From an uncultured Prevotellaceae bacterium (lineage in GTDB: Bacteria > Bacteroidota > Bacteroidia > Bacteroidales > Bacteroidaceae): 56,623 nucleotides of DNA. The stretch is from NCBI GenBank assembly GCA_900320565.1, contig ONSR01000027.1, forward strand, positions 1-56,623. Reading direction: 5' to 3'. The notes under the pieces are model-generated. The model was given only the letters and a program-made list of their open reading frames with translations, made no database searches and was not told the origin of the DNA. The translations under genes and the position numbers were made by a program. This document shows positions 23,413-33,612 of the stretch, one piece after another (within the stretch, counting starts at the first letter, position 1; every line of letters begins with the position of its first letter).

Positions 23413-24837
23413 ATGCAAAACAACACTTCAGGCAAGATGACCAATTATCGATGGCTCATCTGCGGGATGCTCTTCCTCGCAACCACTATCAACTACATGG
23501 ACCGACAAGTGCTTTCCCTCACATGGAAAGACTTTATCGCGCCCGAATTCCATTGGACGGATGCCGACTACGGACGCATCGCAGCCATCTTCTCCATTGT
23601 CTATGCCATCGGCAACCTCTTCAGCGGTCGCTTCATGGACTGGATCGGCACCAAGAAAGGCTACCTTTGGGCCATCGGCATCTGGTCTTTAGGAGCTTGC
23701 ATGCATGCCTTCTGCGGCGTTGCAACTGCAGAGTGGCTGGGCCTTGAGGGCAAAGAAGACCTTATCAATGCAGTAGGAACGAGCACAGCAGTCATTGCTT
23801 CCGTCAGCGCCTGGTTCTTTATCGTTTGTCGCATCGTGCTCGGTTTGGGCGAGAGCGGCAACTTCCCCTGCGCCATTAAGGTAACCGCAGAGTACTTTCC
23901 AAAGAAGGACAGAGCCTTCCCTACCAGCATCTTCAACAGCGGAAGCACTATCGGAGCACTCATCGCACCCGTCTGCATCCCCTTGATTGCCAAGTATTAT
24001 GGCTGGGAGATGGCTTTCATCATCATCGGTGCGCTTGGCTTCATCTGGCTCGGGCTCTGGGTGTTCATCTACAAGAAGCCTGATGAGTGTAAGCACGTAA
24101 ACAAGGAAGAATTGGCTTATATACAGCAAGATGAAGAGATTATCGAAGAGGAAAAACCAAACGAGAAGCCCATTCCTTTTGCAAAGTTCCTGTCTTTTCC
24201 GCAGACATGGGGCATCTTCCTGGCAAAGTTCATTACCGATGGCGTGTGGTGGTTCTTCCTGTTCTGGACGCCGGCCTACATCAGCGACGTCTATGGACTG
24301 AAGAGTGACAACCCGACAGCCATGATGCTCATCTTCGTGCTCTACGCCATCACGATGCTTTCAATATATGGTGGCAAGTTACCAACCATTATCGTCGAGA
24401 AGACGGGACTGCATCCCTACGATGCACGACTCAAGGCTATGTTCATCTTTACCTTGTTCCCTCTGCTCACTTTGTTTGCCCAACCTCTTGGAGCATACAG
24501 CTATTGGTTCCCCATCATTCTGATTGGTTTGGCCGGTGCGGCACATCAAAGTTGGTCAGCCAACCTGTTCTCTGTGGGAAGTGACCTCTTCCCGAAGAAC
24601 GCCATCGGCACCATGACTGGCATCAACGGCATGGCTGGCGGCATCAGTTCCTTCCTCATCAACTGGATAAGCGGCTACCTCTTCGACTATGCCGACAAGA
24701 CACAAATGCAGTTCCTCGGCTTCCAAGGCAAGCCGGCAGGCTACTTCATCATCTTCTGCTACTGCGCTGTGGCCTATCTGCTGGGCTGGCTGATACTCAA
24801 AGCCTTTGTGCCAAAGTACAAGGCTGTGCAGGCGTAA
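23413..24837 (+). CDS. exuT: MFS hexuronate transporter (ExuT/ACS family)
   Basis: This 474-residue inner-membrane permease of the anion:cation symporter family likely imports glucuronate or galacturonate with protons. The N-terminus TTINYMDRQVLSLTWKDF, the RFMDWIGTKKG loop and LGLGESGNFPCAIKVTAEYFPKKDRAF are characteristic of ExuT-like members. About 12 membrane segments are visible. It is the first gene of an operon with an SDR oxidoreductase, uxuA and uxaC, which fixes its role as uptake of hexuronates. Confidence 0.85.
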   Translation: MQNNTSGKMTNYRWLICGMLFLATTINYMDRQVLSLTWKDFIAPEFHWTDADYGRIAAIFSIVYAIGNLFSGRFMDWIGTKKGYLWAIGIWSLGACMHAFCGVATAEWLGLEGKEDLINAVGTSTAVIASVSAWFFIVCRIVLGLGESGNFPCAIKVTAEYFPKKDRAFPTSIFNSGSTIGALIAPVCIPLIAKYYGWEMAFIIIGALGFIWLGLWVFIYKKPDECKHVNKEELAYIQQDEEIIEEEKPNEKPIPFAKFLSFPQTWGIFLAKFITDGVWWFFLFWTPAYISDVYGLKSDNPTAMMLIFVLYAITMLSIYGGKLPTIIVEKTGLHPYDARLKAMFIFTLFPLLTLFAQPLGAYSYWFPIILIGLAGAAHQSWSANLFSVGSDLFPKNAIGTMTGINGMAGGISSFLINWISGYLFDYADKTQMQFLGFQGKPAGYFIIFCYCAVAYLLGWLILKAFVPKYKAVQA

Positions 24838-24895
24838 TGGATTAAGGATTAGAGATTAATGATTAAAGATAAATAACGTTTAAGGTACTATACAA

Positions 24896-25705
24896 ATGAA
24901 GAACTTATTTGACATCAAGGGAAAAGTCGTCGTGTTGACTGGCGGCTGCGGAATTCTTGGCAGGAATATTGCTCACTACCTCGTGGAGCAAGGCGCAAAA
25001 GTGGTTGTCTTAGACCGCATTGAGGACCAGGGTAAAGAGTTGGAAGCCGAGTTGAACAAGAAGGGCGAGGCACTCTTCCTCGTAACTGACGTGCTGAAGA
25101 AGGAGGTTCTGGAGCAGAACCGTGACGCCATTGTGGCACGCTTCGGAACCATCGACGTCCTGCTTAATGCCGCTGGAGGCAACATGGCTGGAGCCACCAT
25201 CGCTCCCGACAAAACCTTCCTCGACTTGGATATCGACGCCTTCAAGAAGGTTGTCGAGCTGAATCTCTTCGGCACAATCCTTCCCACGCAAGTGTTCGTG
25301 CCCGTTATGGCCAAGAATGAGAAGGGCGCCATCGTCAATTTCTGCTCCGAGACAGCACTTCGTCCCCTCACTCGCGTCGTGGGTTATGGTGCAGCGAAGG
25401 CAGCCATCGCGAACTACACAAAGTATATGGCGACCGAACTTGCCTCGAAGTTCAGCCCAGGCTTGCGCGTCAATGCCATCGTGCCGGGCTTCCTCCTGAC
25501 CAATCAGAACCGCTCGCTCCTGACAAACGAGGACGGCTCACTGACCGACAGAGCAAAGACTATCATCGCTCATACGCCGGCTGGTCGCTTCGCAGAGCCA
25601 GAAGAACTCTTCGGCACGATACATTATCTCATCAGCGACGCCAGCAGTTTCGTCACGGGAGTCCTCTCCGTCGTTGATGGCGGCTTTGATGCCTTCTCCA
25701 TTTAA
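24896..25705 (+). CDS. SDR-family D-mannonate oxidoreductase (fructuronate reductase)
   Basis: This is a 269-residue short-chain dehydrogenase with the nucleotide-binding TGGCGILG (residues 15-22), the NAAGG motif, and the catalytic serine and YGAAK around residues 150-165. Its place between exuT and uxuA indicates reduction of D-fructuronate to D-mannonate with NAD(P)H. Several Bacteroidota use an SDR for this step in place of the polyol-dehydrogenase UxuB (established for the pathway, assigned here from context). The substrate is therefore inferred. It begins 58 bases after exuT. Confidence 0.8.
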   Translation: MKNLFDIKGKVVVLTGGCGILGRNIAHYLVEQGAKVVVLDRIEDQGKELEAELNKKGEALFLVTDVLKKEVLEQNRDAIVARFGTIDVLLNAAGGNMAGATIAPDKTFLDLDIDAFKKVVELNLFGTILPTQVFVPVMAKNEKGAIVNFCSETALRPLTRVVGYGAAKAAIANYTKYMATELASKFSPGLRVNAIVPGFLLTNQNRSLLTNEDGSLTDRAKTIIAHTPAGRFAEPEELFGTIHYLISDASSFVTGVLSVVDGGFDAFSI

Positions 25706-25749
25706 CTCGTAATAACGTAATAACGACATAACGTAATAACGACAATAAT

Positions 25750-26922
25750 ATGTATCTTTGTGAACAAAGTTTCCGTTGGTATGGACCCAACGACCCTGTA
25801 AGTCTGCAGGACATCAGGCAGGCTGGTGCCACAGGCATCGTCACCGCGTTACATCACATCCCCAATGACGAGGTGTGGACGAAAGAGGAAATCCTCAAGC
25901 GCAAGCAAGTCATAGAAGATGCCGGACTGCGTTGGGCTGCCGTGGAGAGCGTGCCTGTCCACGAACACATCAAGACCCAAACGGGCGACTTCCAGCGCTA
26001 CATCGACAACTACAAGCAGAGCCTTTTGAACCTGGGCGAGTGCGGCGTGGACGTCGTAACCTATAACTTCATGCCGGTTCTCGACTGGACACGCACCAAC
26101 TTGGCCTACGAGATGCCCGACGGCAGCCGTGCTCTTCGCTTCGAGAGGGCAGCCTTCGTGGCCTTCGACCTGTTCATCCTGAAGAGACCAGGCGCGGAGA
26201 AAGACTATTCCGACGCAGAGAAGGCGAAGGCAAAGGCACGTTACGAGCAGATGGACGACGCTGAGAAGCAGCTCATCACCCGCAACATGATTGCCGGCCT
26301 GCCTGGCTCTGAGGAGAGCTTCACGCTGGAGCAATTCCAGAAGGAACTTGACCGCTACAAGGACATCACGCCGGAGAAACTACGCGCGAACCTTATCTAT
26401 TTCCTCAAGGAGGTATGTCCCGCCGCCGAGAAAGCCGGCGTAAGGTTGGTGATTCACCCTGATGACCCACCCATGTCGATACTTGGTCTGCCCCGCATTC
26501 TCAGTACTGCTGAGGACTTCCAAGCACTCGTCGATGCCGTACCAAGCCCTGCTAATGGGCTCTGTCTCTGTACCGGTTCGTTTGGCGTGAGCGCAAAGAA
26601 CGACTTGCCCGCCATGATGCGCCAGTTCTGGGATCGTATCGACTTCGTTCATCTCCGCAGCACTCAGCGCGATGCAGAAGGCAACTTCCATGAGGCGAAC
26701 CACCTCGAGGGCGACGTTCCGATGTATGAAGTGATGAAAGCCTTCTTGGAGATTCAGCAGAAGCGGCACAAGAGCATTGTGATGAGGCCTGACCACGGAC
26801 ACCAGATGTGCGATGACCTGAAGAAGAAAACCAACCCCGGCTACAGTTGCATAGGCCGCCTTAGAGGCTTGGCAGAACTGCGAGGATTGGAACTTGGCAT
26901 CGCCATGAGCCTTAACCCATAA
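25750..26922 (+). CDS. uxuA: Mannonate dehydratase
   Basis: This 390-residue enzyme dehydrates D-mannonate to 2-keto-3-deoxygluconate. The N-terminus [40 protein letters not shown] in the protein (here [13 protein letters not shown] at the start) is highly typical of UxuA. Metal-binding residues lie in [23 protein letters not shown] and MRPDHGHQM. It follows the SDR gene by 44 bases and precedes uxaC by 38 bases in the same operon. Confidence 0.95.
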   Translation: MYLCEQSFRWYGPNDPVSLQDIRQAGATGIVTALHHIPNDEVWTKEEILKRKQVIEDAGLRWAAVESVPVHEHIKTQTGDFQRYIDNYKQSLLNLGECGVDVVTYNFMPVLDWTRTNLAYEMPDGSRALRFERAAFVAFDLFILKRPGAEKDYSDAEKAKAKARYEQMDDAEKQLITRNMIAGLPGSEESFTLEQFQKELDRYKDITPEKLRANLIYFLKEVCPAAEKAGVRLVIHPDDPPMSILGLPRILSTAEDFQALVDAVPSPANGLCLCTGSFGVSAKNDLPAMMRQFWDRIDFVHLRSTQRDAEGNFHEANHLEGDVPMYEVMKAFLEIQQKRHKSIVMRPDHGHQMCDDLKKKTNPGYSCIGRLRGLAELRGLELGIAMSLNP

Positions 26923-26960
26923 GCCCCATTAACCCCATTAAGCCTATAAGACCCATTGCT

Positions 26961-28364
26961 ATGAAAGCCTTCATGGACAAAGATTTCCTGTTGCAGTCGC
27001 CGACGGCACAGGCTCTCTATCACAACCACGCAGCCCATCTGCCCATCATCGACTACCATTGTCACCTCAATCCGAAGGAGGTTGCGGAGGACCATCGCTT
27101 CCGAAACATCACGGAACTCTGGCTTGGAGGCGACCACTACAAGTGGCGCGCCATGCGGAGCAACGGGGTCGAGGAGAAATTCATTACTGGCGACGCGAGC
27201 GATTGGGAGAAGTTCCAGAAGTGGGCAGAAACGATGCCCTACTGCATGCGGAACCCTCTGTATCATTGGACGCACCTCGAACTTCGCACGGCCTTCGGCA
27301 TAAACAAGCTTCTGAATGCTGCCACGGCACGCGAGATATATGATGAATGCAACGAGAAGCTGCAGTCGCCCGAGTTCTCGGCACGCGGATTGATGCGTAG
27401 GTACAAAGTTGAGGTGGTATGCACAACCGACGATCCTGCGGATACTTTGGAGCATCACATCGCCACCTGCAAAAGCGGTTTCAAGGCAAAAGTCCTGCCC
27501 ACCTGGCGTCCTGACAAAGCGATGGCGATTGACAATCCCACGGCTTATCGGGCTTACATCGAGGCTTTGGGAACTGTCGCGAAGCAGGAAATCCGCACTT
27601 ATACCGACCTGCTCGACGTCCTGCAACAGCGTCACGACTTCTTCGCTTCTGTCGGTTGCCGCCTTTCCGACCATGGTGTCAACGAGTTTTATGCAGACGA
27701 CTTTACCGAAGCAGAACTGAATGCCATCTTCCTGAAAGTGATGGACGGCAAGCAGCCTACTGCCGAGGAGGTCAGCAAGTTCCGCTCTGCCCTCATGCTC
27801 GAAGGCGGACGAATGGACGCGAAGGCAGGCTGGACGCAACAATTCCACTACGGTCCGATGCGAAACAACAACTCTCGCATGTTCAAGAAACTCGGTCCTG
27901 ATGCCGGTTACGACAGCATCGGCACCTGGAACACCAGCGAGAGTCTGTCCCGTTTCCTCGACAAATTGGACAGCGAAGGCAACCTCGCCAAGACAATCCT
28001 CTACCCTATCAATCCGTCGGACAACGAGATGATTGCCACCATGATAGGCAATTTCCAGGAAGGTCCCACGCCAGGCAAGATTCAGTTCGGCAGCGGATGG
28101 TGGTTCAACGACCAGCTCGACGGTATGGAACGCCAGATGAACTGCCTCTCGGTACTCGGCTTGCTGAGTCGTTTCGTAGGCATGCTGACCGACAGCCGCT
28201 CGTTCCTCTCCTACCCTCGCCACGAGTACTTCCGCCGTTGCCTGTGCAACCTCATCGGTCAGGACGTGGAAGACGGCAAGCTGCCACGAGAGGAAATGCC
28301 CTTCATAGAGCAGATGGTGGAGGACATCAGCTACTATAACGCGAAGAGATATTTCGGTTTCTGA
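26961..28364 (+). CDS. uxaC: Glucuronate isomerase
   Basis: UxaC interconverts D-glucuronate with D-fructuronate (and D-galacturonate with D-tagaturonate), the first cytoplasmic step of hexuronate use. The 467-residue length and the motifs IIDYHCHLNPKE (metal-binding HxH), TTDDPADTLEHH and GCRLSDHG are typical. It is the last gene of the exuT-SDR-uxuA-uxaC operon and is followed by a terminator. The kdgK and kdgA steps are not in the window. Confidence 0.95.
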   Translation: MKAFMDKDFLLQSPTAQALYHNHAAHLPIIDYHCHLNPKEVAEDHRFRNITELWLGGDHYKWRAMRSNGVEEKFITGDASDWEKFQKWAETMPYCMRNPLYHWTHLELRTAFGINKLLNAATAREIYDECNEKLQSPEFSARGLMRRYKVEVVCTTDDPADTLEHHIATCKSGFKAKVLPTWRPDKAMAIDNPTAYRAYIEALGTVAKQEIRTYTDLLDVLQQRHDFFASVGCRLSDHGVNEFYADDFTEAELNAIFLKVMDGKQPTAEEVSKFRSALMLEGGRMDAKAGWTQQFHYGPMRNNNSRMFKKLGPDAGYDSIGTWNTSESLSRFLDKLDSEGNLAKTILYPINPSDNEMIATMIGNFQEGPTPGKIQFGSGWWFNDQLDGMERQMNCLSVLGLLSRFVGMLTDSRSFLSYPRHEYFRRCLCNLIGQDVEDGKLPREEMPFIEQMVEDISYYNAKRYFGF

Positions 28365-28401
28365 GTCAACCCAACAAGTCAAAACTGTCATTTTAACGAG
28401 G

Positions 28402-28429
28402 CTCCCTGCTAAACTTAACAGGGAGTTTT
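28402..28429 (+). terminator. Rho-independent terminator of the hexuronate operon
   Basis: CTCCCTG pairs with CAGGGAG around CTAAACTTAA and is followed by TTTTC, 38 bases after the uxaC stop. Confidence 0.8.
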
Positions 28430-28485
28430 CTTTGATTCATGATGATGCACCAATCGATTCATCAGATGAATCAACGAACTTAACG

Positions 28486-28513
28486 TGCCAAGTTTACCGA
28501 CTTGGCATTTTTT
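28486..28513 (+). terminator. Second hairpin with T tract
   Basis: TGCCAAGT pairs with ACTTGGCA and TTTTTT follows. It begins inside a TTAACGTG motif of the 22-bp repeat family and lies between the operon terminator and the next promoter. It could be a backup terminator. Confidence 0.6.
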
Positions 28514-28569
28514 GTCGGGCAATATGACGTTTTTATGTCGGAAGATTTGGCTGTTAGGAAAAGAAAGCG

Positions 28570-28577
28570 TACCTTTG
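28570..28577 (+). promoter_or_regulatory. -7 box of the TlpA-like gene
   Basis: TACCTTTG lies 42 bases upstream of the ATG at 28619. Confidence 0.6.
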
Positions 28578-28618
28578 CACTTGGTAAAGACAAAACTCAT
28601 AATTAAATACGAACAACT

Positions 28619-29719
28619 ATGAAAAGAAATTTCTTAATGAGTCTGCTGGCAGCAATCTGCCTGGCAGCTTGCGCTGAGAACAAGACTGAGATTAAAGTTG
28701 TAGGCGACCTGGGCGACCCGAAACCCACGTTCCTCCACAACATGTTCGGTCGCGAATCCATTGCCGAAGGACAGGTCAGCGATGGTGTTGTCACGTTTAC
28801 CGTGGACAAAATCGAGCCCACAGTAGCCGTGATTGGCCGTAGCGATGACCGTCGTCAGCCAGTTTGTACCGTCATTCTCGACGGCAAGCCCATCGAGGTG
28901 ACCATCAAGGACGGCGAGGCTAGCATTACAAAAGGCTCCGAAAGCAACATGGCACTTACTGATGCAATGGAGCGCGTGAAGATGGCAAGCAGCCCGATGG
29001 AACAGCTCATGAAGGAGTATAGCGAGGCTCACGAGAAGTATAACGGCGCCATTCCCAAGGATATAATGGACGGCTTCGACAAGCGTTACGAAGAAATCTC
29101 TGAGGAAATCATCGCTACACAAAAGCAGATCATCATGGAGAACAAGGACAATTTGGCTCCTCTTTACCTCCTGCGTACTGGCAGCGACTCATATGGAGTG
29201 GAATTCGTCGAAAGCTTCCTGAAGGATTACAAGTACAAGGATTGCAAGGCACTCGAGCCTGTTGTGGCCTCCATCGGTGGCGAAAAGAACAAACAGCCTG
29301 GTGCTGCCGTCGTAGATTTCGTGGGTAAAGACCTCGATGACAAAGAGTGTCACCTCACAGATTACGTGGGTAAAGGCAAATATGTCCTCGTCGATTTCTG
29401 GGCTTCTTGGTGTGGTCCTTGTCGTGCAGAAATGCCGAATGTGAAGGCAAACTACGAGAAGTACAAGGACAAAGGCTTCGAAGTGGTAGGCATCTCCTTT
29501 GATAACAGCAAGGAAGCATGGGCAAAGGGCGTCAAGGACCTTGGCATCACCTGGCCACAAATCAGCGACCTGAAGGGTTGGGAGTGTGCTGCAAGCGACC
29601 TCTACAACATCAAAGGCATCCCCGCAACCATCTTCTACGGCCCCGACGGCAAGGTCATCAAGGCCAACCTCCGCGGCGAAGAACTCGGCAAGACACTGGC
29701 TGAATACCTCGATAAGTAA
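28619..29719 (+). CDS. TlpA-like thioredoxin lipoprotein with DUF4369-type N-terminus
   Basis: This 366-residue lipoprotein has a lipobox ending at Cys18 (LAAC), so it is anchored in the envelope. Residues about 20-110 resemble the DUF4369 domain common in Bacteroidota. A helical linker follows, and the C-terminal third is a thioredoxin fold with WASWCGPC (Cys265, Cys268) and a cis-proline loop in GIPATIF. It probably reduces periplasmic disulfides or supports cytochrome maturation or stress defence. The substrate is not known. It has its own promoter. Confidence 0.88.
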   Translation: MKRNFLMSLLAAICLAACAENKTEIKVVGDLGDPKPTFLHNMFGRESIAEGQVSDGVVTFTVDKIEPTVAVIGRSDDRRQPVCTVILDGKPIEVTIKDGEASITKGSESNMALTDAMERVKMASSPMEQLMKEYSEAHEKYNGAIPKDIMDGFDKRYEEISEEIIATQKQIIMENKDNLAPLYLLRTGSDSYGVEFVESFLKDYKYKDCKALEPVVASIGGEKNKQPGAAVVDFVGKDLDDKECHLTDYVGKGKYVLVDFWASWCGPCRAEMPNVKANYEKYKDKGFEVVGISFDNSKEAWAKGVKDLGITWPQISDLKGWECAASDLYNIKGIPATIFYGPDGKVIKANLRGEELGKTLAEYLDK

Positions 29720-29748
29720 GCAGATCGAGACTAGCCAATAAGGATATT

Positions 29749-29791
29749 CGACGCACTCTCCACCTTAAGTAATGCGGTGGAGAGTGTGTCG
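29749..29791. repeat. Strong 16-bp hairpin between tlpA-like and endonuclease genes
   Basis: CGACGCACTCTCCACC pairs with GGTGGAGAGTGTGTCG (one G-U/A-C position) around TTAAGTAATGC. No T tract of note follows, so it may be a weak terminator, an RNA-processing site or an attenuator in front of the endonuclease gene. Confidence 0.7.
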
Positions 29792-29819
29792 TTAAATCTA
29801 ACAACATACCATTCAAACG

Positions 29820-31259
29820 ATGCATCGACATAAAACTCTCCTCGACGGCAAGAAAAAGGCGGCCCTGAAGGCGGCTATGCACAACATTATACAACCGAAA
29901 AAGGTGCTTAGCTACGGTAGCGGCGAGAGCAGCACATGGAGCGGCTTCTATCAGACAGACAGGACTTCCGATGGATATGTCATTGACCGATATAGCCCTC
30001 GCACAGTCTGGGTAAAGTTCTCGTCCTCAGACAATGCCAATTCAGCAAGTGCCCCAAGTGCCTTGAACATAGAGCATTCCTTCCCGAAGAGCTGGTGGGG
30101 TGGTTCGAACAACACAGCCTACAAGGATCTCTTTAATCTCATGCCAAGCGAGAAAGGCATTAACACCACAAAGAGCAACTTCGCGATGGGAAAGGTGACA
30201 GGAAACATCAAAGGCAATGGGTACACAAAGGTCGGGACAGGACCAACTAGTTCAGGAAGTACATCGCTCTGGGAGCCTGCCGACGAATGGAAGGGTGACT
30301 TTGCCCGAGATTATTTCTACATGGTAACCACATACAGCAACCTTACCTGGACATCCAACGGTCTGGATATGCTCGAGAACAATGATTACCCGACAATGCA
30401 GCGATGGGCTTATACCTTGCTGCTGCAATGGGCAAAGCAAGACCCCGTGGATGAGATAGAAAGGGCTCGCAACGACGCAGTCTATAAGATTCAGAGCAAC
30501 CGCAACCCTTTCGTTGACTTCCCCAACCTTGCTGAATACATTTGGGGAGACAGCGTGGACTATGCCTTTAGCATAGACGGCACATCTACTGGAGGCGGCG
30601 GTGGCACCATTGACCCGACACCAGACTTCGCGACTCTGGTTGACTGCTCGATGAAGGCAGGACTCGATCCTTTCTTCGTTCGCACTTATGAAGGATGCGA
30701 AGGCGAGGTTTGGACAAGCTCTACTCAATTCGGAGCTATGGCAAACGCTTTTAGCATCAATGGCAAGACTGCAGACGAATACTTGATGGTGAACCTAGAC
30801 CTCTCGCTTGCAACCGAGGCAATGCTGACCTTCCAACACGCCACAGGCTACAACAAGACTGAATCTGTAAAGGATACCTACTTCCAAGTTCTTGTCACAG
30901 ACAACTACGACGGAGTTCCGGAAGATGCCACTTGGGACCTCCTCGACGTAACATTCCCGTCACTCCCATCAAGCAGCAGCTTCACAAGCTTTGTTTCTTC
31001 AGGTGATGTAAGGCTCGATGATTACTGCGGAAAGAACGTCACACTGGCCTTCCGATACACCAGCAACAGCTCTGCTTGCTACTGTTGGGAGATACAAAAT
31101 GTCAAGGTAACGACCCACACAGATCCCGATGCTCTGCCACTCATCGCAGAAGATATCGAGACGCCGCAAGTCATTACATACGACTTGATGGGCCGTCGGG
31201 TTCCTCACGACACGAAGGGTCTCGTCATCAGAAACGGCAAAAAGATACTGCAACGATAA
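29820..31259 (+). CDS. Endonuclease I family nuclease, apparently lacking its signal peptide
   Basis: The 479-residue protein is an endonuclease I (EndA/NucM-like) nuclease that cuts DNA with a beta-beta-alpha metal finger at NIEHSFPKSWWGGS (about residues 83-96) and the NLMPSE motif. The first residues MHRHKTLLDGKKKAALKAAMHNII enter the mature domain directly. There is no signal peptide, and an in-frame TAA at 29799 blocks extension. Yet it has a C-terminal sorting tail (ITYDLMGRRVPHDTKGLVIRNGKKILQR) and a beta-sandwich domain at about 270-440. The start may have been lost. A paralogue with a signal peptide follows 10 bases downstream. Confidence 0.8.
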   Translation: MHRHKTLLDGKKKAALKAAMHNIIQPKKVLSYGSGESSTWSGFYQTDRTSDGYVIDRYSPRTVWVKFSSSDNANSASAPSALNIEHSFPKSWWGGSNNTAYKDLFNLMPSEKGINTTKSNFAMGKVTGNIKGNGYTKVGTGPTSSGSTSLWEPADEWKGDFARDYFYMVTTYSNLTWTSNGLDMLENNDYPTMQRWAYTLLLQWAKQDPVDEIERARNDAVYKIQSNRNPFVDFPNLAEYIWGDSVDYAFSIDGTSTGGGGGTIDPTPDFATLVDCSMKAGLDPFFVRTYEGCEGEVWTSSTQFGAMANAFSINGKTADEYLMVNLDLSLATEAMLTFQHATGYNKTESVKDTYFQVLVTDNYDGVPEDATWDLLDVTFPSLPSSSSFTSFVSSGDVRLDDYCGKNVTLAFRYTSNSSACYCWEIQNVKVTTHTDPDALPLIAEDIETPQVITYDLMGRRVPHDTKGLVIRNGKKILQR

Positions 31260-31269
31260 TGTTTAAGTT

Positions 31270-33609
31270 ATGAGGTCGAAGGTTCTTTTACTGCTCATCA
31301 CATTTTGCTCTTCGCTTCTTGCTCAAGAGCAATACTATCGCAAGGCTGAAGGTCTGCGTGGCACACAGCTAAAGGAAGCGCTGCACGACCTCATCCAGCC
31401 AAGCTATGTGCTTGCTTATGGCGGTGGAGTCGGCAAGACTTGGACCGGTTTCTGGTACACCGACCAGATGGAAAACATGCAGGTTCGTGACCGCTACAGC
31501 AATGTCGTTCGATACCTCAACCCCGACATGAGTGCCGTCAGCAACATGAACATCGAGCACATCTGGGCAAACAGTTGGTGGGGACACATCAAGAACAATG
31601 CCTACTGCGACCTCTTCAACCTTTATCCTGCCGATGCTACGGCAAATGGACGCAAGAGCAACAATCCTATCGGCATCGTGGACGGCACGGTCTCTTACAC
31701 AAATGGCGTCACGAAGGTGGGCAAGAGCAGCAGTTATCGTGCCGACAGTCTCATTACAGCATGGGAGCCTGCCGACCAATGGAAGGGCGACTTCGCACGT
31801 ACATACTTCTATATGGCCACTTGCTACAGCCACATGACTTCGCTATGGACAACAACCGAAGGCTTGCTGACTGTTGACCCGAACAGCCCTTTACTGATGC
31901 GGCCTTGGGTTTATAATCTGATGCTAGAATGGGCAGAAGCTGATCCGCTCGATGAGATAGAGCAGCAAAGATGTGATGCCATCTATGAGATACAAGGCAA
32001 TCGCAACCCATTCGTCGATTATCCCGAACTATGTTACTACATTTGGGGCAACAAGTCGGACGAGCAATTCTATTGCAGCGAAGAACACGGTGCGGAGATT
32101 TTCGTGCCTGTAGCAAGCGAGGAGATTGACTTTGGCTTGCATCCCCTCTCGCGTCCCTTCTCTGCAAAAGTGCAAGTGCGAGGCAGAGGTTTGAACGAAG
32201 GTGCCAGTCTTGCTGTAACTGACGAGTACTTTAGCATCGGCAAAGCCACTCTCTCTGCCAACGAAATCCATGAAGGCACGGATGTCAGCATATCAGTAAC
32301 ACCTACAGAAGAAGGCACCTACACCACGATGCTCTTGCTCGAAGGTAGTGGTTACGTGCAGCAGACACCTTTGACGGTCTCCTTTGTGGACGGCATTCCT
32401 GCCTATCCTGCCACAGATGTCGTTTGTGCCGTTAGTAGCCGGCGTTTCAATGCAAATTGGATGAACTATCAGCCAGACGCAACCTATACGCTCAATGTCT
32501 ATACCAAGGACGCGAATGGACAGCCCAAAGCCTTTGGCACTTACACGACAACCGACACGACCTATCAGGTTAAGAATGTCCAGGCAAGCACCACATATTA
32601 TTATAAGGTAAGCATCATCAAGGATGGGCAACCAACCATCAACAGCAACGAGGTGAAGGTCGAGATGCCCGAAGTTGCTCCTGTCTTCTCTGTTAGCACG
32701 GAAGATATCGCTTTCACAGCAACACCAGGCAAGCCAAGCGCTCCAGCACAAGTTTCTGTTACTGCAATGGCAGTTCCTAAATATGTGATGGAGGTTAGCA
32801 CAAGTGCTCCGTTTGAAATAAGCAGCGATGGCGAAACATGGTCGCAAGAACTTACGCTCAAGGGACAGAATGTCTCATTCTTCATTCGCTTTGGCGGAGG
32901 TATAGAAGAAGGTGACTACGAAGGCGAGGTTATTGTAAGCACAGAAGGAATGGACGACAAAGTCATTTCCGTAAGCTGCAACGTAGATGCAACCAAGTCG
33001 TTCTTCGAGGACTTCGAAACTGGTACAAAGGGAGGCTATGCTGCGGCGGAAGTTACATGTAACGCTGCTACTTGGGAGATGAGCAATGCCTTGCTTGCAG
33101 GCGATGATAATGCCCTCGACAAGAAGTGTGTCCGCATGAAAGGTTATGTCAAGACCGGCTCAACCATCACTACTCCAGCCCATATCATGATGACTACAGA
33201 CAAGGTGAATGGTTGCGACAGCCTTTGGTTCTATGCAGGCAGTTACGGCAACGACACAGGCGTGAAGATGACGGTCAGCTACAGTATAGATGCAGGAAAG
33301 ACTTGGACGAATGTTGTCACTTCTCTTCCGGTTGGAGAGATGAAACGTTACGGCTACAAGATTAACATGGATGGTAATATCCGCCTCAAGTTCGAGAGCG
33401 AGAATACAGGCAACAAACGCGTCAACCTCGACAACATACAGATGAGCGACTGGGAAGACCCGACCTCCATCCAAGACCTTAAAGTCTCTAAGGACCTTAA
33501 AGACCTTAATGACTCTATGTACGACCTTAGTGGCCGCAAGGTTATGAATCGCAAATCGGCAGGTCCTGTCATCGTTGAACAAGGCAAAAAGACACTACAC
33601 AATCGTTAA
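31270..33609 (+). CDS. Secreted endonuclease I family nuclease with Ig/fibronectin-like domains
   Basis: This 779-residue paralogue starts with a signal peptide (MRSKVLLLLITFCSSLLAQ). It carries the nuclease core up to about residue 270, with NIEHIWANSWWGHIKN and NLYPAD as the metal-finger region. Immunoglobulin-like and fibronectin type III segments follow (about 275-560), then a jelly-roll domain (about 575-720) and a sorting tail (SMYDLSGRKVMNRKSAGPVIVEQGKK). Short duplications encode the SIQDLKVSKDLKDLN linker. It likely degrades extracellular DNA for nutrients or biofilm turnover. truA starts four bases later. Confidence 0.85.
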   Translation: MRSKVLLLLITFCSSLLAQEQYYRKAEGLRGTQLKEALHDLIQPSYVLAYGGGVGKTWTGFWYTDQMENMQVRDRYSNVVRYLNPDMSAVSNMNIEHIWANSWWGHIKNNAYCDLFNLYPADATANGRKSNNPIGIVDGTVSYTNGVTKVGKSSSYRADSLITAWEPADQWKGDFARTYFYMATCYSHMTSLWTTTEGLLTVDPNSPLLMRPWVYNLMLEWAEADPLDEIEQQRCDAIYEIQGNRNPFVDYPELCYYIWGNKSDEQFYCSEEHGAEIFVPVASEEIDFGLHPLSRPFSAKVQVRGRGLNEGASLAVTDEYFSIGKATLSANEIHEGTDVSISVTPTEEGTYTTMLLLEGSGYVQQTPLTVSFVDGIPAYPATDVVCAVSSRRFNANWMNYQPDATYTLNVYTKDANGQPKAFGTYTTTDTTYQVKNVQASTTYYYKVSIIKDGQPTINSNEVKVEMPEVAPVFSVSTEDIAFTATPGKPSAPAQVSVTAMAVPKYVMEVSTSAPFEISSDGETWSQELTLKGQNVSFFIRFGGGIEEGDYEGEVIVSTEGMDDKVISVSCNVDATKSFFEDFETGTKGGYAAAEVTCNAATWEMSNALLAGDDNALDKKCVRMKGYVKTGSTITTPAHIMMTTDKVNGCDSLWFYAGSYGNDTGVKMTVSYSIDAGKTWTNVVTSLPVGEMKRYGYKINMDGNIRLKFESENTGNKRVNLDNIQMSDWEDPTSIQDLKVSKDLKDLNDSMYDLSGRKVMNRKSAGPVIVEQGKKTLHNR

Positions 33610-33612
33610 ATA

